DNA of 64,000 nucleotides. It comes from Streptomyces sp. SA15 (GTDB lineage Bacteria > Actinomycetota > Actinomycetes > Streptomycetales > Streptomycetaceae). The DNA lies in the NCBI RefSeq assembly GCF_002291145.1, contig NZ_NTGE01000211.1, positions 1 through 64,000 on the forward strand, given 5' to 3'. The position numbers and the translations under genes were made by a program. The notes beneath the pieces were generated by a model. It was not told where the DNA came from, did no database searches, and worked only from the letters and a program-made list of their open reading frames with translations. Below, in pieces: positions 8,558-16,736 of this stretch (within the stretch, counting starts at the first letter, position 1; every line of letters starts with the position of its first letter).

Positions 8558-8662
8558 GACGACGGCGTTGGGTCTGACTCACCACCCTCGCCTGGCTGGA
8601 GGGGTGGCACACAGTGGCGCGACCGTGCCGGGCTTGCACCGGACTTCCGTGGCGCCGTCGTC
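8558..8662 (-). ncRNA. cobalamin (B12) riboswitch upstream of cbtBA
   Basis: On the minus strand the leader contains the conserved cobalamin-aptamer core: GGAAGTCCGGTGCAAGCC and CGGCAC, then GCGCCACTGTG (the GCCACTG box), then AGCCAGGCGAGGGTGG and GAGTCAGACCC. A perfect 10-bp P1 stem closes it (8653-8662 with 8558-8567). It ends about 48 bases before the cbtB start, so ligand binding can mask the ribosome site or form a terminator. High B12 should switch off cobalt uptake, which fits the genes downstream. Confidence 0.93.
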
Positions 8663-8755
8663 CTTGTCGTCCCAGAGCGTAGGGGCAATAGGGCCTTCGG
8701 CCAACATGGCGTACGCCACCTACGATGAACCGACCCCCGGGGGAAAGGGCCATTC

Positions 8756-9313
8756 ATGACCGTTCGGCTCACGCTGTTGTGCGCCGCCGCCACCGTGGAG
8801 CGCGATGTGCGCTTCGGCGCGGACTCGCCCCTGGACGAGCGGGCGCTACGGGAGGTGCGGGCGGTCGCCGCCGCCCTGCCCACGGCCGCCTGGTACACGG
8901 GGCCTTCACAGCGGTGCAGGCAGACGGCGCAGGCCCTGGGTTGGGATGGCGCCGACGTCGAACCGGCCCTGCGGGACGTCGACATGGGCAGATGGCACGG
9001 CCGAACCCTGAGTGAGGTGGCAACCAGTGACGGTGCCGGGCTCGCTGCCTGGATGTCGGATCCCGAAGCGGTCCCGCACGGCGGCGAGTCCGTGGGTCAG
9101 GTGTGTCGCCGGATCGCCGCCTGGCTGGACGCGCTGCCGGCCGATACGGGGCGGGCGGTGGCCGTGGTCGAACAGGCCATCGCGCGCGCTGCGGTGGTGC
9201 ATGCGCTGGCAGCGCCGCAGCGGTCGTTCTGGCGCATCGACGTTCCACCGCTGTCCGCCTTCCAGCTCACCGGCCGGGAGGGCCGCTGGAATCTGCGGAT
9301 GGGTACCGTCTGA
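8756..9313 (+). CDS. degenerate histidine phosphatase superfamily protein
   Basis: This 185-residue protein keeps the phosphoglycerate-mutase/CobC-like fold signature: SQRCRQTAQAL, a DVDMGRWHGRTLSEV helix, and PHGGESVGQVCRRI. It lacks both catalytic histidines: the N-terminal RHG triad is replaced by CAAAT in LTLLCAAATVE, and the late H-G step is replaced by VVEQAIARAAV. It is therefore unlikely to be a phosphatase and may be a binding or regulatory pseudoenzyme. It is divergent from the riboswitch/cbtBA unit, and CobC homologues act in B12 assembly, so a cobalt or corrinoid role is plausible but unproven. It ends in a strong terminator hairpin. Confidence 0.75.
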   Translation: MTVRLTLLCAAATVERDVRFGADSPLDERALREVRAVAAALPTAAWYTGPSQRCRQTAQALGWDGADVEPALRDVDMGRWHGRTLSEVATSDGAGLAAWMSDPEAVPHGGESVGQVCRRIAAWLDALPADTGRAVAVVEQAIARAAVVHALAAPQRSFWRIDVPPLSAFQLTGREGRWNLRMGTV

Positions 9314-9319
9314 AGAGGC

Positions 9320-9343
9320 GGCGCCCCGCGGCAACGGGGCGCC
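9320..9343 (+). terminator. terminator hairpin after the phosphatase-like gene
   Basis: GGCGCCCCG (9320-9328) pairs perfectly with CGGGGCGCC (9335-9343) across a 6-base loop, 7 bases after the stop. There is no T-tract, as is common in Streptomyces. Confidence 0.65.
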
Positions 9344-9474
9344 AGGAGAACATCAATCTGCGTGCAGTCGGCTCAGCAGGTGGGCAGAGCCTGCATGCGC
9401 CTATTGGCTTGAATTCGGCACCGCTCGACCTGACGCTCCGTCATCGGCTGGAGAACTTCACGACAGCCTGCCGG

Positions 9475-9508
9475 CCGTCGCCCGGGGCGGTTTCTCCCCG
9501 GGCGACGG
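9475..9508. terminator. strong hairpin between convergent genes
   Basis: CCGTCGCCCGGGG (9475-9487) pairs perfectly with CCCCGGGCGACGG (9496-9508). It lies just downstream of the minus-strand small membrane ORF and probably ends that transcript, while also acting on read-through from the plus strand. Confidence 0.6.
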
Positions 9509-9517
9509 CGGTGAACG

Positions 9518-9622
9518 TCAGCTCTGGGACGAGGCGGCGCGGCGCTTGACCAGCCACCAGGCCCCGCCGCCGAGCACGAGCAGGGCGACGACGATCACAC
9601 CGACCAGGACGCCGGAGGACAT
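9518..9622 (-). CDS. possible 34-residue single-helix membrane peptide
   Basis: An ATG at 9622, 8 bases after a GAGG, opens a 34-codon frame encoding SSGVLVGVIVVALLVLGGGA, then WWLVKRR, then SSQS: one transmembrane helix followed by a positive stop-transfer stretch. The same frame is open further upstream into the DUF305 gene, so it could instead be the C-terminal anchor of a lost surface protein. It sits between the DUF305 gene and a terminator. No family is recognised. Confidence 0.35.
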   Translation of the reverse strand: MSSGVLVGVIVVALLVLGGGAWWLVKRRAASSQS

Positions 9623-9713
9623 GCCGTCGTCCTCATCGGCCGCCGTGTCGATGACCGCCCGGGCTCCTCGGGTGCGCGCCTCGGATCCCTGGGCGGTCGG
9701 TGGGTGATGCGGA

Positions 9714-10391
9714 TCAGAGCCGGTCGAGGATCTTCTCGAACTTCTCGACCTCGGCGGACTGGGTCTTCACGACGTCGGCGGCGAGCTTCTTGGCCGTGGC
9801 GTTACGGCCGTTCTTCTGCTCGTCCTCCGCCATGGTGATCGCGCCCTTGTGGTGCTCGATCATCATCTCCGCGAACATCCGGTCGAACTCGGTGCCCTTG
9901 GCGGCCTCGAGCTTCTTCATGTCCTCGTCCGACATCATTCCGGACATCTGGGAGTGGTCCATGCCGCCGGACCCGTGGTCCATGCCCGGCATGCTCTCTT
10001 CGGCGGACTCCGGCTTGCCCCAGGCCTTCAGCCAGGACTTCATGGTCTGGATCTCGGGATCCTGGGCCTTCTCGATGTCCGCGGCCAGGGTCTTGATCTC
10101 CGCGTCGGAGGCCCGGCCGTCCGCCGGCTCGGCCATCTCCAGGGCCTGCTCATGGTGCGGGATCATCATCTGCGCGAACGTGACGTCCGCGTCGTTGAAC
10201 GCGCCGGGAGCCGGGTTGTCACCCGCCGTCTGGGTGGACGTGGCGGAGGCGGAGTTGCCGCTGCCGTGGTCCATGCCCTCCATGTCGTTCCCGCCGCAGG
10301 CGGCGAGCAGCAGCCCGCCCGCCGTGATGGCGGCCGCCATCGCCAGACGGCGGCGGAGACGACGGTTCAAGGCGTGCTTGTAGGCAGTCAT
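9714..10391 (-). CDS. DUF305 lipoprotein with two metal-site-like repeats
   Basis: This 225-residue lipoprotein has a twin-basic N-terminus, a hydrophobic core and a lipobox ending at Cys32 (LLLAAC). DUF305 is present twice: MMIPHH at residues 75-80 and MMIEHH at 176-181, each followed by a conserved helix. A Met/His-rich linker (MEGMDHGSG; MPGMDHGSGGMDHSQM) surrounds them. DUF305 relatives such as CopM and related periplasmic proteins bind Cu(I)/Ag(I), so an extracytoplasmic copper-binding role is likely. It lies downstream of a His-rich DUF6153-like gene in the same direction and is probably co-transcribed with it (91 bp gap). Confidence 0.88.
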   Translation of the reverse strand: MTAYKHALNRRLRRRLAMAAAITAGGLLLAACGGNDMEGMDHGSGNSASATSTQTAGDNPAPGAFNDADVTFAQMMIPHHEQALEMAEPADGRASDAEIKTLAADIEKAQDPEIQTMKSWLKAWGKPESAEESMPGMDHGSGGMDHSQMSGMMSDEDMKKLEAAKGTEFDRMFAEMMIEHHKGAITMAEDEQKNGRNATAKKLAADVVKTQSAEVEKFEKILDRL

Positions 10392-10482
10392 GTGCGAAAT
10401 ACCTCTTGTTGTCAGTTCTGTCTGTGTGGTGGCGTGCGCGTCTGCGCAGGCAGCACCGAGTGGGCCGCCGCGACGGTTCGGC

Positions 10483-10944
10483 CTATATCCGCAGAACTGA
10501 CAACTGAGACAGGAGCGGTCTTGGCGGTGGAGTGCTGGGGCGCGCCAGGGCCATCGATCGAGCGAGAAGGGCGGTCAACGGCTCATGCCGACGGGCCACC
10601 GCCGCACGCAGGACCAGCCCGAGCAGCCATACGGTGAGCACCGCCACGCACACGGACATCGGGTCCATGCCGCTCGGGAGCTCGTGCACCGGCGACGTGG
10701 CAGCCGACGCCGCGGTCCCGTGTTCGGCCATCAGCTCCGGCTCGGCAGGGGCCTCGGCGGCTGCGGCCTTCGGGGCCATACCGTCCTGGTGCCCATCTGC
10801 GACAGCAGGGACGGCGCCGCTCATGCCGTGCCCCGACGACCCTTCCGGGTGGCCCATCGTGTGCATGGCGAACACGCCCAGCGTGAGCATGACGACCAGC
10901 AGGAGGTACCCGAAGGCCCCACCCGCGCGCAGCCGCCCGCCCAT
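10483..10944 (-). CDS. His/Met-rich two-helix membrane protein (DUF6153-like)
   Basis: This 153-residue protein has a transmembrane helix at residues 10-27 (FGYLLLVVMLTLGVFAMHTM), a 70-residue extracytoplasmic loop rich in His, Met and Ala (MGHPEGSSGHGMSG, DGHQDGM, MAEHG), and a second helix near residues 95-115. It resembles the DUF6153 family common beside copper-related genes in Streptomyces. It probably precedes DUF305 in one operon. A motif CTACTAAGT at 10981-10989, just upstream, is shared with the NlpC/P60 promoter and may be a BlaI site. Confidence 0.6.
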   Translation of the reverse strand: MGGRLRAGGAFGYLLLVVMLTLGVFAMHTMGHPEGSSGHGMSGAVPAVADGHQDGMAPKAAAAEAPAEPELMAEHGTAASAATSPVHELPSGMDPMSVCVAVLTVWLLGLVLRAAVARRHEPLTALLARSMALARPSTPPPRPLLSQLSVLRI

Positions 10945-10973
10945 GCTCAGCCTGCCCTCCGTACTCGACCTAC

Positions 10974-10989
10974 TGGGATACTACTAAGT
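10974..10989 (-). promoter_or_regulatory. candidate BlaI-type operator
   Basis: TACTACTAAGT lies about 35 bp upstream of the DUF6153-like start, in the position of a core promoter. It repeats, inverted, the ACTTAGTAG core seen before the NlpC/P60 gene. The match is short, so chance is possible. Confidence 0.3.
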
Positions 10990-11055
10990 GAGTTGGCACT
11001 GGGCCGACCGACACAGCCGGGAAACGTCTCGGGCGGCGTCTGCGAGCCTGAGCGG

Positions 11056-12486
11056 TCAGGGCGCGAGCGAACCGCCCAGTACGTCGAGGACGGTTCCGCC
11101 GAGCAGCCCCAGTACGACGGATCCGGTAGCCGCCCCGTAGGCGATCACGGCGGCCGTCCGTGATGTCGTACTGGCGTCACCCGCGGGTCCGCGTGCGAGG
11201 AACGCCGGGGCGATCCAGCGCAGGTAGTAGAAGAGGGAGGCCACGGTGTTGACGGCTGCGACGACGGCCAGCCAGGCGTAGCCGCCGTCGAAGGCCGCGC
11301 TGAAGGCCTCCAGTTTGCCGAGGAAGACCGCGGTCGGGGGCGTGCCCACCAGGCCCAGCAGGCAGACGACGAGCGAGGCCAGCAGCGCCGGGCGCGCCCG
11401 TGCCAGGCCCCGGTAGTCGTCGATGGCGTGGGCCGCGGGGAGTGCGCAGACGACGGCGAAGGCCCCGAGGTTGGTCAGCGCGTACCCGGCCAGGTAGTAC
11501 AGCAGCGCCTCCTGGTCGAGGTCGGTGCGCCCGGCGACGGCCACCGGGAGCAGGAGGTAGCCGACCTGGCTGATGGTGGAGTACGCGAGCAGCCGTTTGA
11601 CGTCCTGCTGGAAGAAGGCCGCCAGGTTGCCCAGGGTCATGGACGCGACCGAGAGCACCGCCACCAGGTCGGCCCAGGGCAGGTCTGCGTCCGCCAGCGG
11701 CACGGCGGCGAGTCGGTAGAGGGCCGCGAGGGCGCCGACCTTCGGGATGGTGGTGAGGAAGGCGGCGACCGGGGCCGAGCTGCCCTGGACGGCGTCCGGT
11801 ACCCAGAAGTGGCCGGGCACGCCTCCGGCCTTGAACAGGACACCGGCGAGCAGGGCGAGCGTGCCGACCGCCACCAGTCCGGCCGGTGCCTCGGCGAGCT
11901 CGGAGCGCAGCATGGGGTACGCGGTCGCCCGGCCGGCGGCGAGCAGGACGGTGATGCCGGCGAGCATCAGGACGCCGAGCAGCGCGCCGACGACGTAGAA
12001 CTTCAGGGCCGCCTCGGTGCCGGGGCCGTCCTTGCGGAATCCGGCGAGCGCGTAGGCGGGCACGCTCGCCAGCAGGTAGCCGGCGGCGAGGAGCAGCAGG
12101 TCCTGAGCTCCGGCCAGTACGAGGGCACCCGCGGAAGCGAGCTGGAGCAGGACGTAGAACTCGGTCTCGCGCGGGTCGGCGTACAAGCGTGGCATGGCGA
12201 GCGCGAGGACGAGCAGGGTGCCGCCCAGGATGACGATCCTGCTGGTGGCCGTGAGCGGATCGATGGCGAAGGACTCACCGAAGGCCGTCTCCACCGGCCC
12301 GGCCGCGGCGATGGCGGCAGCCACGATCCCCCCAATGCAGGCCGCGCCCGCCATGGCCCCGATCAGCCACTGACGGCGACGCGGCAGCCACGCTCCGAGC
12401 AGCAGCCCGAGCACGGCCGAGGCGGCGAGCAGGACCTCGGGCAGGAGGTCGAGGGGGTTCTCGTTCATCCCGGTCATCTCGTTCAT
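11056..12486 (-). CDS. nuoN: NADH-quinone oxidoreductase subunit N-like antiporter subunit
   Basis: This 476-residue protein of about 14 helices belongs to the Mrp-antiporter-like core of complex I: GVPGHFWVPDAVQGSSAPVA with the key Pro/His, FFQQDVKRLLAYSTISQVGY with the channel Lys, and LVGTPPTAVFLGKLEAF. It is one of the three proton-translocating subunits. It is the last gene of the eight-gene operon; its ATG at 12486 overlaps the NuoM stop by 4 bases. Streptomyces carry a full nuoA-N operon elsewhere; this belongs to a second, reduced set. Confidence 0.93.
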   Translation of the reverse strand: MNEMTGMNENPLDLLPEVLLAASAVLGLLLGAWLPRRRQWLIGAMAGAACIGGIVAAAIAAAGPVETAFGESFAIDPLTATSRIVILGGTLLVLALAMPRLYADPRETEFYVLLQLASAGALVLAGAQDLLLLAAGYLLASVPAYALAGFRKDGPGTEAALKFYVVGALLGVLMLAGITVLLAAGRATAYPMLRSELAEAPAGLVAVGTLALLAGVLFKAGGVPGHFWVPDAVQGSSAPVAAFLTTIPKVGALAALYRLAAVPLADADLPWADLVAVLSVASMTLGNLAAFFQQDVKRLLAYSTISQVGYLLLPVAVAGRTDLDQEALLYYLAGYALTNLGAFAVVCALPAAHAIDDYRGLARARPALLASLVVCLLGLVGTPPTAVFLGKLEAFSAAFDGGYAWLAVVAAVNTVASLFYYLRWIAPAFLARGPAGDASTTSRTAAVIAYGAATGSVVLGLLGGTVLDVLGGSLAP

Positions 12487-14000
12487 CGCGCCAGCAGCTC
12501 CAGCACGGCGCGGGAGGCCGGTTCGATGACGTCGAGGACGAAGCGGGGTGCGAGGCCGAGGACAACCCCCAGCGCCAGCAGGGGGACGATCGCGAGTCCT
12601 TCATGGAGGCGGATGTCGGGGAACGGCCGGTCGGCACCGGGCGCGGCGGCGGGCAGCCGCAGTGGCCCGAGGAAGACCTGTTGCAGGGCGCGCAGGAACA
12701 GGCCCGCTGTGAGCAGGATCCCGAGGACGGCCAGGCCGGTGGCGACCGGCTCCGGTCCCAGGCTCCCAGTGAGGATCTGGAACTCGGCGATGAAGCCGGA
12801 GAACCCTGGCAGCCCGAGCGAGGCGAAGGCGGCGACGCCGGTCAGCGCGGCGAAGACGGGTGCCCGCTCGGCGACACCCGAGTACGCGGACATCTCGTAC
12901 GTACGCCCGCGCTCGTACAGCACGCCGGACAGCAGGAACAGCGCGCCGGTCAGCAGGGCGTGGCTCACCATCTGGAAGACCGAGCCGGTGACGGCAAGGC
13001 GGCGGGCCTCCTCCTGGCCGGCGCCGACGGCCCCTGCCGCGCCGATCGCCAGGACGATGTAGCCCATGTGATTCACGGATGTGTAGGCGACCATCCGCTT
13101 GAAGTCGTTCTGGGCAAGGGCGACCAGTGCTCCGTACAGCACCGAGATCACGCCCACGACGACGAAGACGATGGCGTAGTCGCGCCAGGCGTCGGGCAGC
13201 ACGGGCATGGCGATGCGCAGGAAGCCGTACGTGCCCATCTTCAGCAGCACGCCGGCGAGGATCGCCGACCCGGCGGCCGGGGCGTCGGTGTGGGCGGGCG
13301 GCAGCCAGGTGTGGAAGGGCACGGTCGGAGTCTTCACCGCCAGCCCGACGGCGATGGCGAGGAGGACGAGGGCGCCGTAAGTGGAGCGTCCGGCCAGGGG
13401 ATTGGCGCGGGTCAGGTCGACGATGTCGAAGGTGTGCGGGTCGGCGGCCAGGTAGAGGCCGATGAAGCCGAGCAGCAGGGCGAGGGAGCCGATGAAGGTG
13501 TAGAGGAAGAACTTCAGCGCGGCGCGGGCGGCGCCCTTGTGCCCCCACCCGGCGATGATGAAGTACATCGCCACGATGGACAGGTCGAAGAAGACGAAGA
13601 ACAGGATCAGGTCCAGGGCGACAAACAGGCCGAGGCACGTCGTCTGCAGAAAGAGGAACAGCGCCGCGAACTCCCTGACCCGCCGCGTCTCGCGCCACGC
13701 GTACAGCGCGCAGGCGAGGAACAGTACGCAGGTGACGGCCACCAGCGGCAGGGACAGTCCGTCGACGCCGACGTGGTAGCTGATGCCCGCACTGGGGATC
13801 CAGCGCGCCCGGGTCTCGTACTGCATCCCGCCGTCGGCCCGGTAGCCCGACCAGACGATCACGGTCAGCACCAGCTCGGCGGCCGTGGTCGCCGCCCACG
13901 CCGACAAGACCAGGACGCGGGGCGCGCTGCGGGGCACGCACAGCAGGAGGGCCGCCATGGCGGTCGGGAGCAGGACGATGGCCGTGAGCACGGCGGTCAC
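12483..14000 (-). CDS. nuoM: NADH-quinone oxidoreductase subunit M-like
   Basis: This 505-residue antiporter-like subunit has VPFHTWLPPAHTDAPAAGSA (helix 7, conserved Lys preceding in AVKTPTVPFHTWL), QNDFKRMVAYTSVNHMGYIV, and GLPGFSGFIAEFQIL. Those residues form one of the proton channels of complex I. The start is GTG 14000, overlapping the nuoL stop (GTGA). The overlapping starts throughout the operon imply strict co-translation of subunits at the membrane. Confidence 0.94.
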   Translation of the reverse strand: MTAVLTAIVLLPTAMAALLLCVPRSAPRVLVLSAWAATTAAELVLTVIVWSGYRADGGMQYETRARWIPSAGISYHVGVDGLSLPLVAVTCVLFLACALYAWRETRRVREFAALFLFLQTTCLGLFVALDLILFFVFFDLSIVAMYFIIAGWGHKGAARAALKFFLYTFIGSLALLLGFIGLYLAADPHTFDIVDLTRANPLAGRSTYGALVLLAIAVGLAVKTPTVPFHTWLPPAHTDAPAAGSAILAGVLLKMGTYGFLRIAMPVLPDAWRDYAIVFVVVGVISVLYGALVALAQNDFKRMVAYTSVNHMGYIVLAIGAAGAVGAGQEEARRLAVTGSVFQMVSHALLTGALFLLSGVLYERGRTYEMSAYSGVAERAPVFAALTGVAAFASLGLPGFSGFIAEFQILTGSLGPEPVATGLAVLGILLTAGLFLRALQQVFLGPLRLPAAAPGADRPFPDIRLHEGLAIVPLLALGVVLGLAPRFVLDVIEPASRAVLELLAR

Positions 14001-15850
14001 CTCACGAGGACGAGGACGACGGCGAGGACGGTGAAGGCGGCGACCGCCTGGGCGAGGTACTGGTGCAGCTGCCCCGTCTGCGGCCTGCGTGCCCAGCGTC
14101 CGAGCGCCCGGGCACCGCCCGCCACGCCCTCAACGGAGCCGTCAACGATCCGCTCCACCTGGCCGTTGGTCCATTGGGCCAGCCGGACCGAGCCGCGGGC
14201 GGTGCCTTCGACGGCGCGGTCCAGCACCCGGTCGTCGAAGGCGGCGAGCGCGTCGGTGAGGCGCACGACCGGGCGCACCAGGAACGTGCGTGCCGCGTTC
14301 TCCAGGCGGAGCCAGTCCGACGCCCAGGCGGTGATCCGGCCGGGCACGGTGAGGAGTTGGGGGCCGCGGATCCAGACCACGGCGGAGACGGCGACCGCGA
14401 GCGCGCCTGACAGGGCGAACTCCCATGCCTGTGGGGCAGGTTGTGTCCCGCCGCCGAGCACCCGCTCGACGGCGTCCCGTACGGGCGGGAAGGACGTGAC
14501 GGTCAGGGCGGCACAGGCGACGGCCAGGGTCACCAGCGGCAGTCGCGTCGCGTACGGCAGCGGCTCCTGGGTACGGTCGTTAGTCGCGGAAGCGGGCTGC
14601 CAGACGAACCACAGCGCCTTGGCGCTGTAGACAGCGGAGATGACGGCGGCGGCCGAACCGGTGACGTACAGGGCCGCGTTGTCTTCCAGAGCGCCGGCAA
14701 GCAGTACGTCCTTGGCCGCCCACAGCGCCAGCGGCGGAACTCCGGCGAGGGCCAGCGCCGCCACACTGAAGGTGATCCCGGCCGTGCGATGCCGCCGGGC
14801 CGCGCCGCGCAGGGCGGGAAGCGCCTTGGTGCCGAGGGTTGTCAGCCAGGCGCCCGCGACGAGGAAGGCCAGGCTCTTCGCGGCGGCGTGCGCGATGAGC
14901 TGGAGGGTTCCGCCGGTGACCGCGCCGGTCCCGGCGGCGAGCACCATGAAGCCGATCTGGGCGCAGGTCGAGGCGGCGAGCAGCTGCTTGAGGTCGGTCT
15001 GCGCCACGGCGACCAGGCCGAGCACGACCGCCGTCAGCGCACCCGTCCACGCCACCACATGCCCACCCCAACCCGACTGTGCGAGCAGCGGCTCCAGCCG
15101 AAGCAGCAGATACGCCCCGGCCACGACCATGGTCGCCGAGTGCAGCAGGGCCGAGACCGGGCTCGGGCCCTGCATGGCCCTGGACAGCCAGAAGCTGAAG
15201 GGCAGTTGGGCCGACTTGCCGAACGCGGCCGCGATGACGCCGGCGGTGACGAGGGCGGACCACGCGCCGGTCGTGTCCGGGAGTTCGTCGAGGGCGAGGG
15301 AGCCGGCCTGTCCGCCGGCCAGCGCCGCCCCGGCGGCCAGATAGAGGCCGAGGTCGGCGGCGCGAGTGGTGAGGAAGGCCGTATTGGCGGCATCGCCGCG
15401 CTCCGGGTCACGCCACCAGTAGCCGATCAGCGCCCAGGAGGCGGCCCCCATGGCCTCCCACGCCATCAGCAGGACCGGCAGCGTGGTCGCGGTGACCGTG
15501 GTCAGCATCGCACCGCTGAACACCAGCATCAGCCCGAAGAAGCGGGCACGGGCCTCGCCCGGTCCGATGTCCTCGACGCTGAACAGGAGGACGGCCGCGG
15601 TGACCGCCGTGACGGTCACGACCATGAGGCCCGACAACCCGTCGACCGCGAGCCCGGCGGGGAGCCCTTCGAGCAGCGGCGCCTCGGCCCGCGGGTGCTC
15701 GAACGCCACGGTGACGGCGAGGCCGAACGCGGCGACGGCCGTGCCGACCGCGACACCGGGGGCGTACCGGTCCACGGGACGGCCGGCGACCGCCAGCAGC
15801 GTCCCCACCGTCAGCGGCAGCGCGACGAGCGCCCACAGCAGCGCGCTCAC
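13997..15850 (-). CDS. nuoL: NADH-quinone oxidoreductase subunit L-like
   Basis: This 617-residue subunit of about 15-16 helices has the NuoL hallmarks MAWEAMGAASWALIGYWWRD, SAQLPFSFWLSRAMQGPSPV with a Lys in FGKSAQ, TDLKQLLAASTCAQIGFM, and an extended C-terminus that forms the lateral helix HL across NuoM and NuoN. The sequence differs from housekeeping NuoL proteins (the loop normally HTWLPDAMEGPTPV reads SFWLSRAMQGPSPV), a variation also seen in Mrp/Hyf-type antiporter subunits. ATG 15850 overlaps the NuoK stop. Confidence 0.92.
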   Translation of the reverse strand: MSALLWALVALPLTVGTLLAVAGRPVDRYAPGVAVGTAVAAFGLAVTVAFEHPRAEAPLLEGLPAGLAVDGLSGLMVVTVTAVTAAVLLFSVEDIGPGEARARFFGLMLVFSGAMLTTVTATTLPVLLMAWEAMGAASWALIGYWWRDPERGDAANTAFLTTRAADLGLYLAAGAALAGGQAGSLALDELPDTTGAWSALVTAGVIAAAFGKSAQLPFSFWLSRAMQGPSPVSALLHSATMVVAGAYLLLRLEPLLAQSGWGGHVVAWTGALTAVVLGLVAVAQTDLKQLLAASTCAQIGFMVLAAGTGAVTGGTLQLIAHAAAKSLAFLVAGAWLTTLGTKALPALRGAARRHRTAGITFSVAALALAGVPPLALWAAKDVLLAGALEDNAALYVTGSAAAVISAVYSAKALWFVWQPASATNDRTQEPLPYATRLPLVTLAVACAALTVTSFPPVRDAVERVLGGGTQPAPQAWEFALSGALAVAVSAVVWIRGPQLLTVPGRITAWASDWLRLENAARTFLVRPVVRLTDALAAFDDRVLDRAVEGTARGSVRLAQWTNGQVERIVDGSVEGVAGGARALGRWARRPQTGQLHQYLAQAVAAFTVLAVVLVLVR

Positions 15851-16152
15851 TCCTTCAACTCCGCCGCCATGTCGGTCATGTCGACCTCACGAGCCCGGAA
15901 GAGCGCGGTGACCACGGCGAACCCGACGGCCATCTCCACCGCCATCACCGTGACGGCGAGGACCACCAGCACCTGTCCGTCGGCGGTGGCAGGGGCGACG
16001 TAGTGCCAGACGGCCGCCGCACCGACGATGACGCCGCCCAGCATCAGCTCCAGACCCATCATCAGCATCACGATCGACTGCTGGGTGAGGGCGCCGAACA
16101 GCCCGATACTGAACAGAGCCGCGGCGAGCAGCAAAAAGAGTTCAAGGCTCAC
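15847..16152 (-). CDS. nuoK: NADH-quinone oxidoreductase subunit K
   Basis: This 101-residue, three-helix subunit keeps the conserved Glu in helix 2 (MLMMGLELMLGG) and an acidic residue in helix 3 (VMAVEMAVGFAVV). Both carboxylates form the NuoK part of the E-channel. GTG 16152 is chosen because it gives the canonical short NuoK and overlaps the NuoJ stop by 4 bases; a longer frame upstream only shadows NuoJ. Confidence 0.93.
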   Translation of the reverse strand: MSLELFLLLAAALFSIGLFGALTQQSIVMLMMGLELMLGGVIVGAAAVWHYVAPATADGQVLVVLAVTVMAVEMAVGFAVVTALFRAREVDMTDMAAELKE

Positions 16153-16736
16153 CGGCCCAGCCCTCCCCGCACGGGGTCCTCGGCAGTACGTGCCTTCAGG
16201 TCGTCGCCGAACCGGTCGTAGCGGCCCCGGCGGGTGGCCAGGACGACGGTGGCGACGATGGTGGCGAACAGGGCGAGTCCCAGGGTCATCATGGTGAGCA
16301 TCTGCGGCCCCATCAGCGACATGCCCAGGTCCATGGTCGGATCGGCCGACGGCCTGCCGCGCCGGGACGGCCACGGGGCGAGCAGGATGCCCGCGGCGAG
16401 TACGGCGAAGACCGCCGCGCAGATCACGGCCGCGCCCTTCTTGTTGTGGACCATGGTCATCGGCATGAGCCCGGCCGGGTTCATCATGTACATCACCATG
16501 AACACGGCCATGATGGCCATCTCGATGGTCATCATCAGCACGATCACGACCCCGAGATAGTCCAGCCCGAGCAGCAGCACCTCACCGCCCACGCACAGCA
16601 GTGAAGTCAGCAGCGCGTACGTCGCCCGGGCCATGGAGTCGTACCGGAACACCATGACGCCACTGGCCACCGCCAGCAGGGCGAGCACCCAGAAGATCAC
16701 GTCGTCAACGTCAAGCACGGCCATCACCTCGCTCAT
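16149..16736 (-). CDS. nuoJ: NADH-quinone oxidoreductase subunit J
   Basis: This 195-residue, five-helix protein starts FWVLALLAVASGVMVFRYDS and contains the conserved TM3 stretch (VLLLGLDYLGVVIVLMMTIE), equivalent to the flexible helix that turns between alpha and pi forms in NuoJ. The middle is unusually Met-rich (IMAVFMVMYMMNPAGLMPMT). ATG 16736 overlaps the NuoH stop as ATGA. Confidence 0.9.
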   Translation of the reverse strand: MSEVMAVLDVDDVIFWVLALLAVASGVMVFRYDSMARATYALLTSLLCVGGEVLLLGLDYLGVVIVLMMTIEMAIMAVFMVMYMMNPAGLMPMTMVHNKKGAAVICAAVFAVLAAGILLAPWPSRRGRPSADPTMDLGMSLMGPQMLTMMTLGLALFATIVATVVLATRRGRYDRFGDDLKARTAEDPVRGGLGR

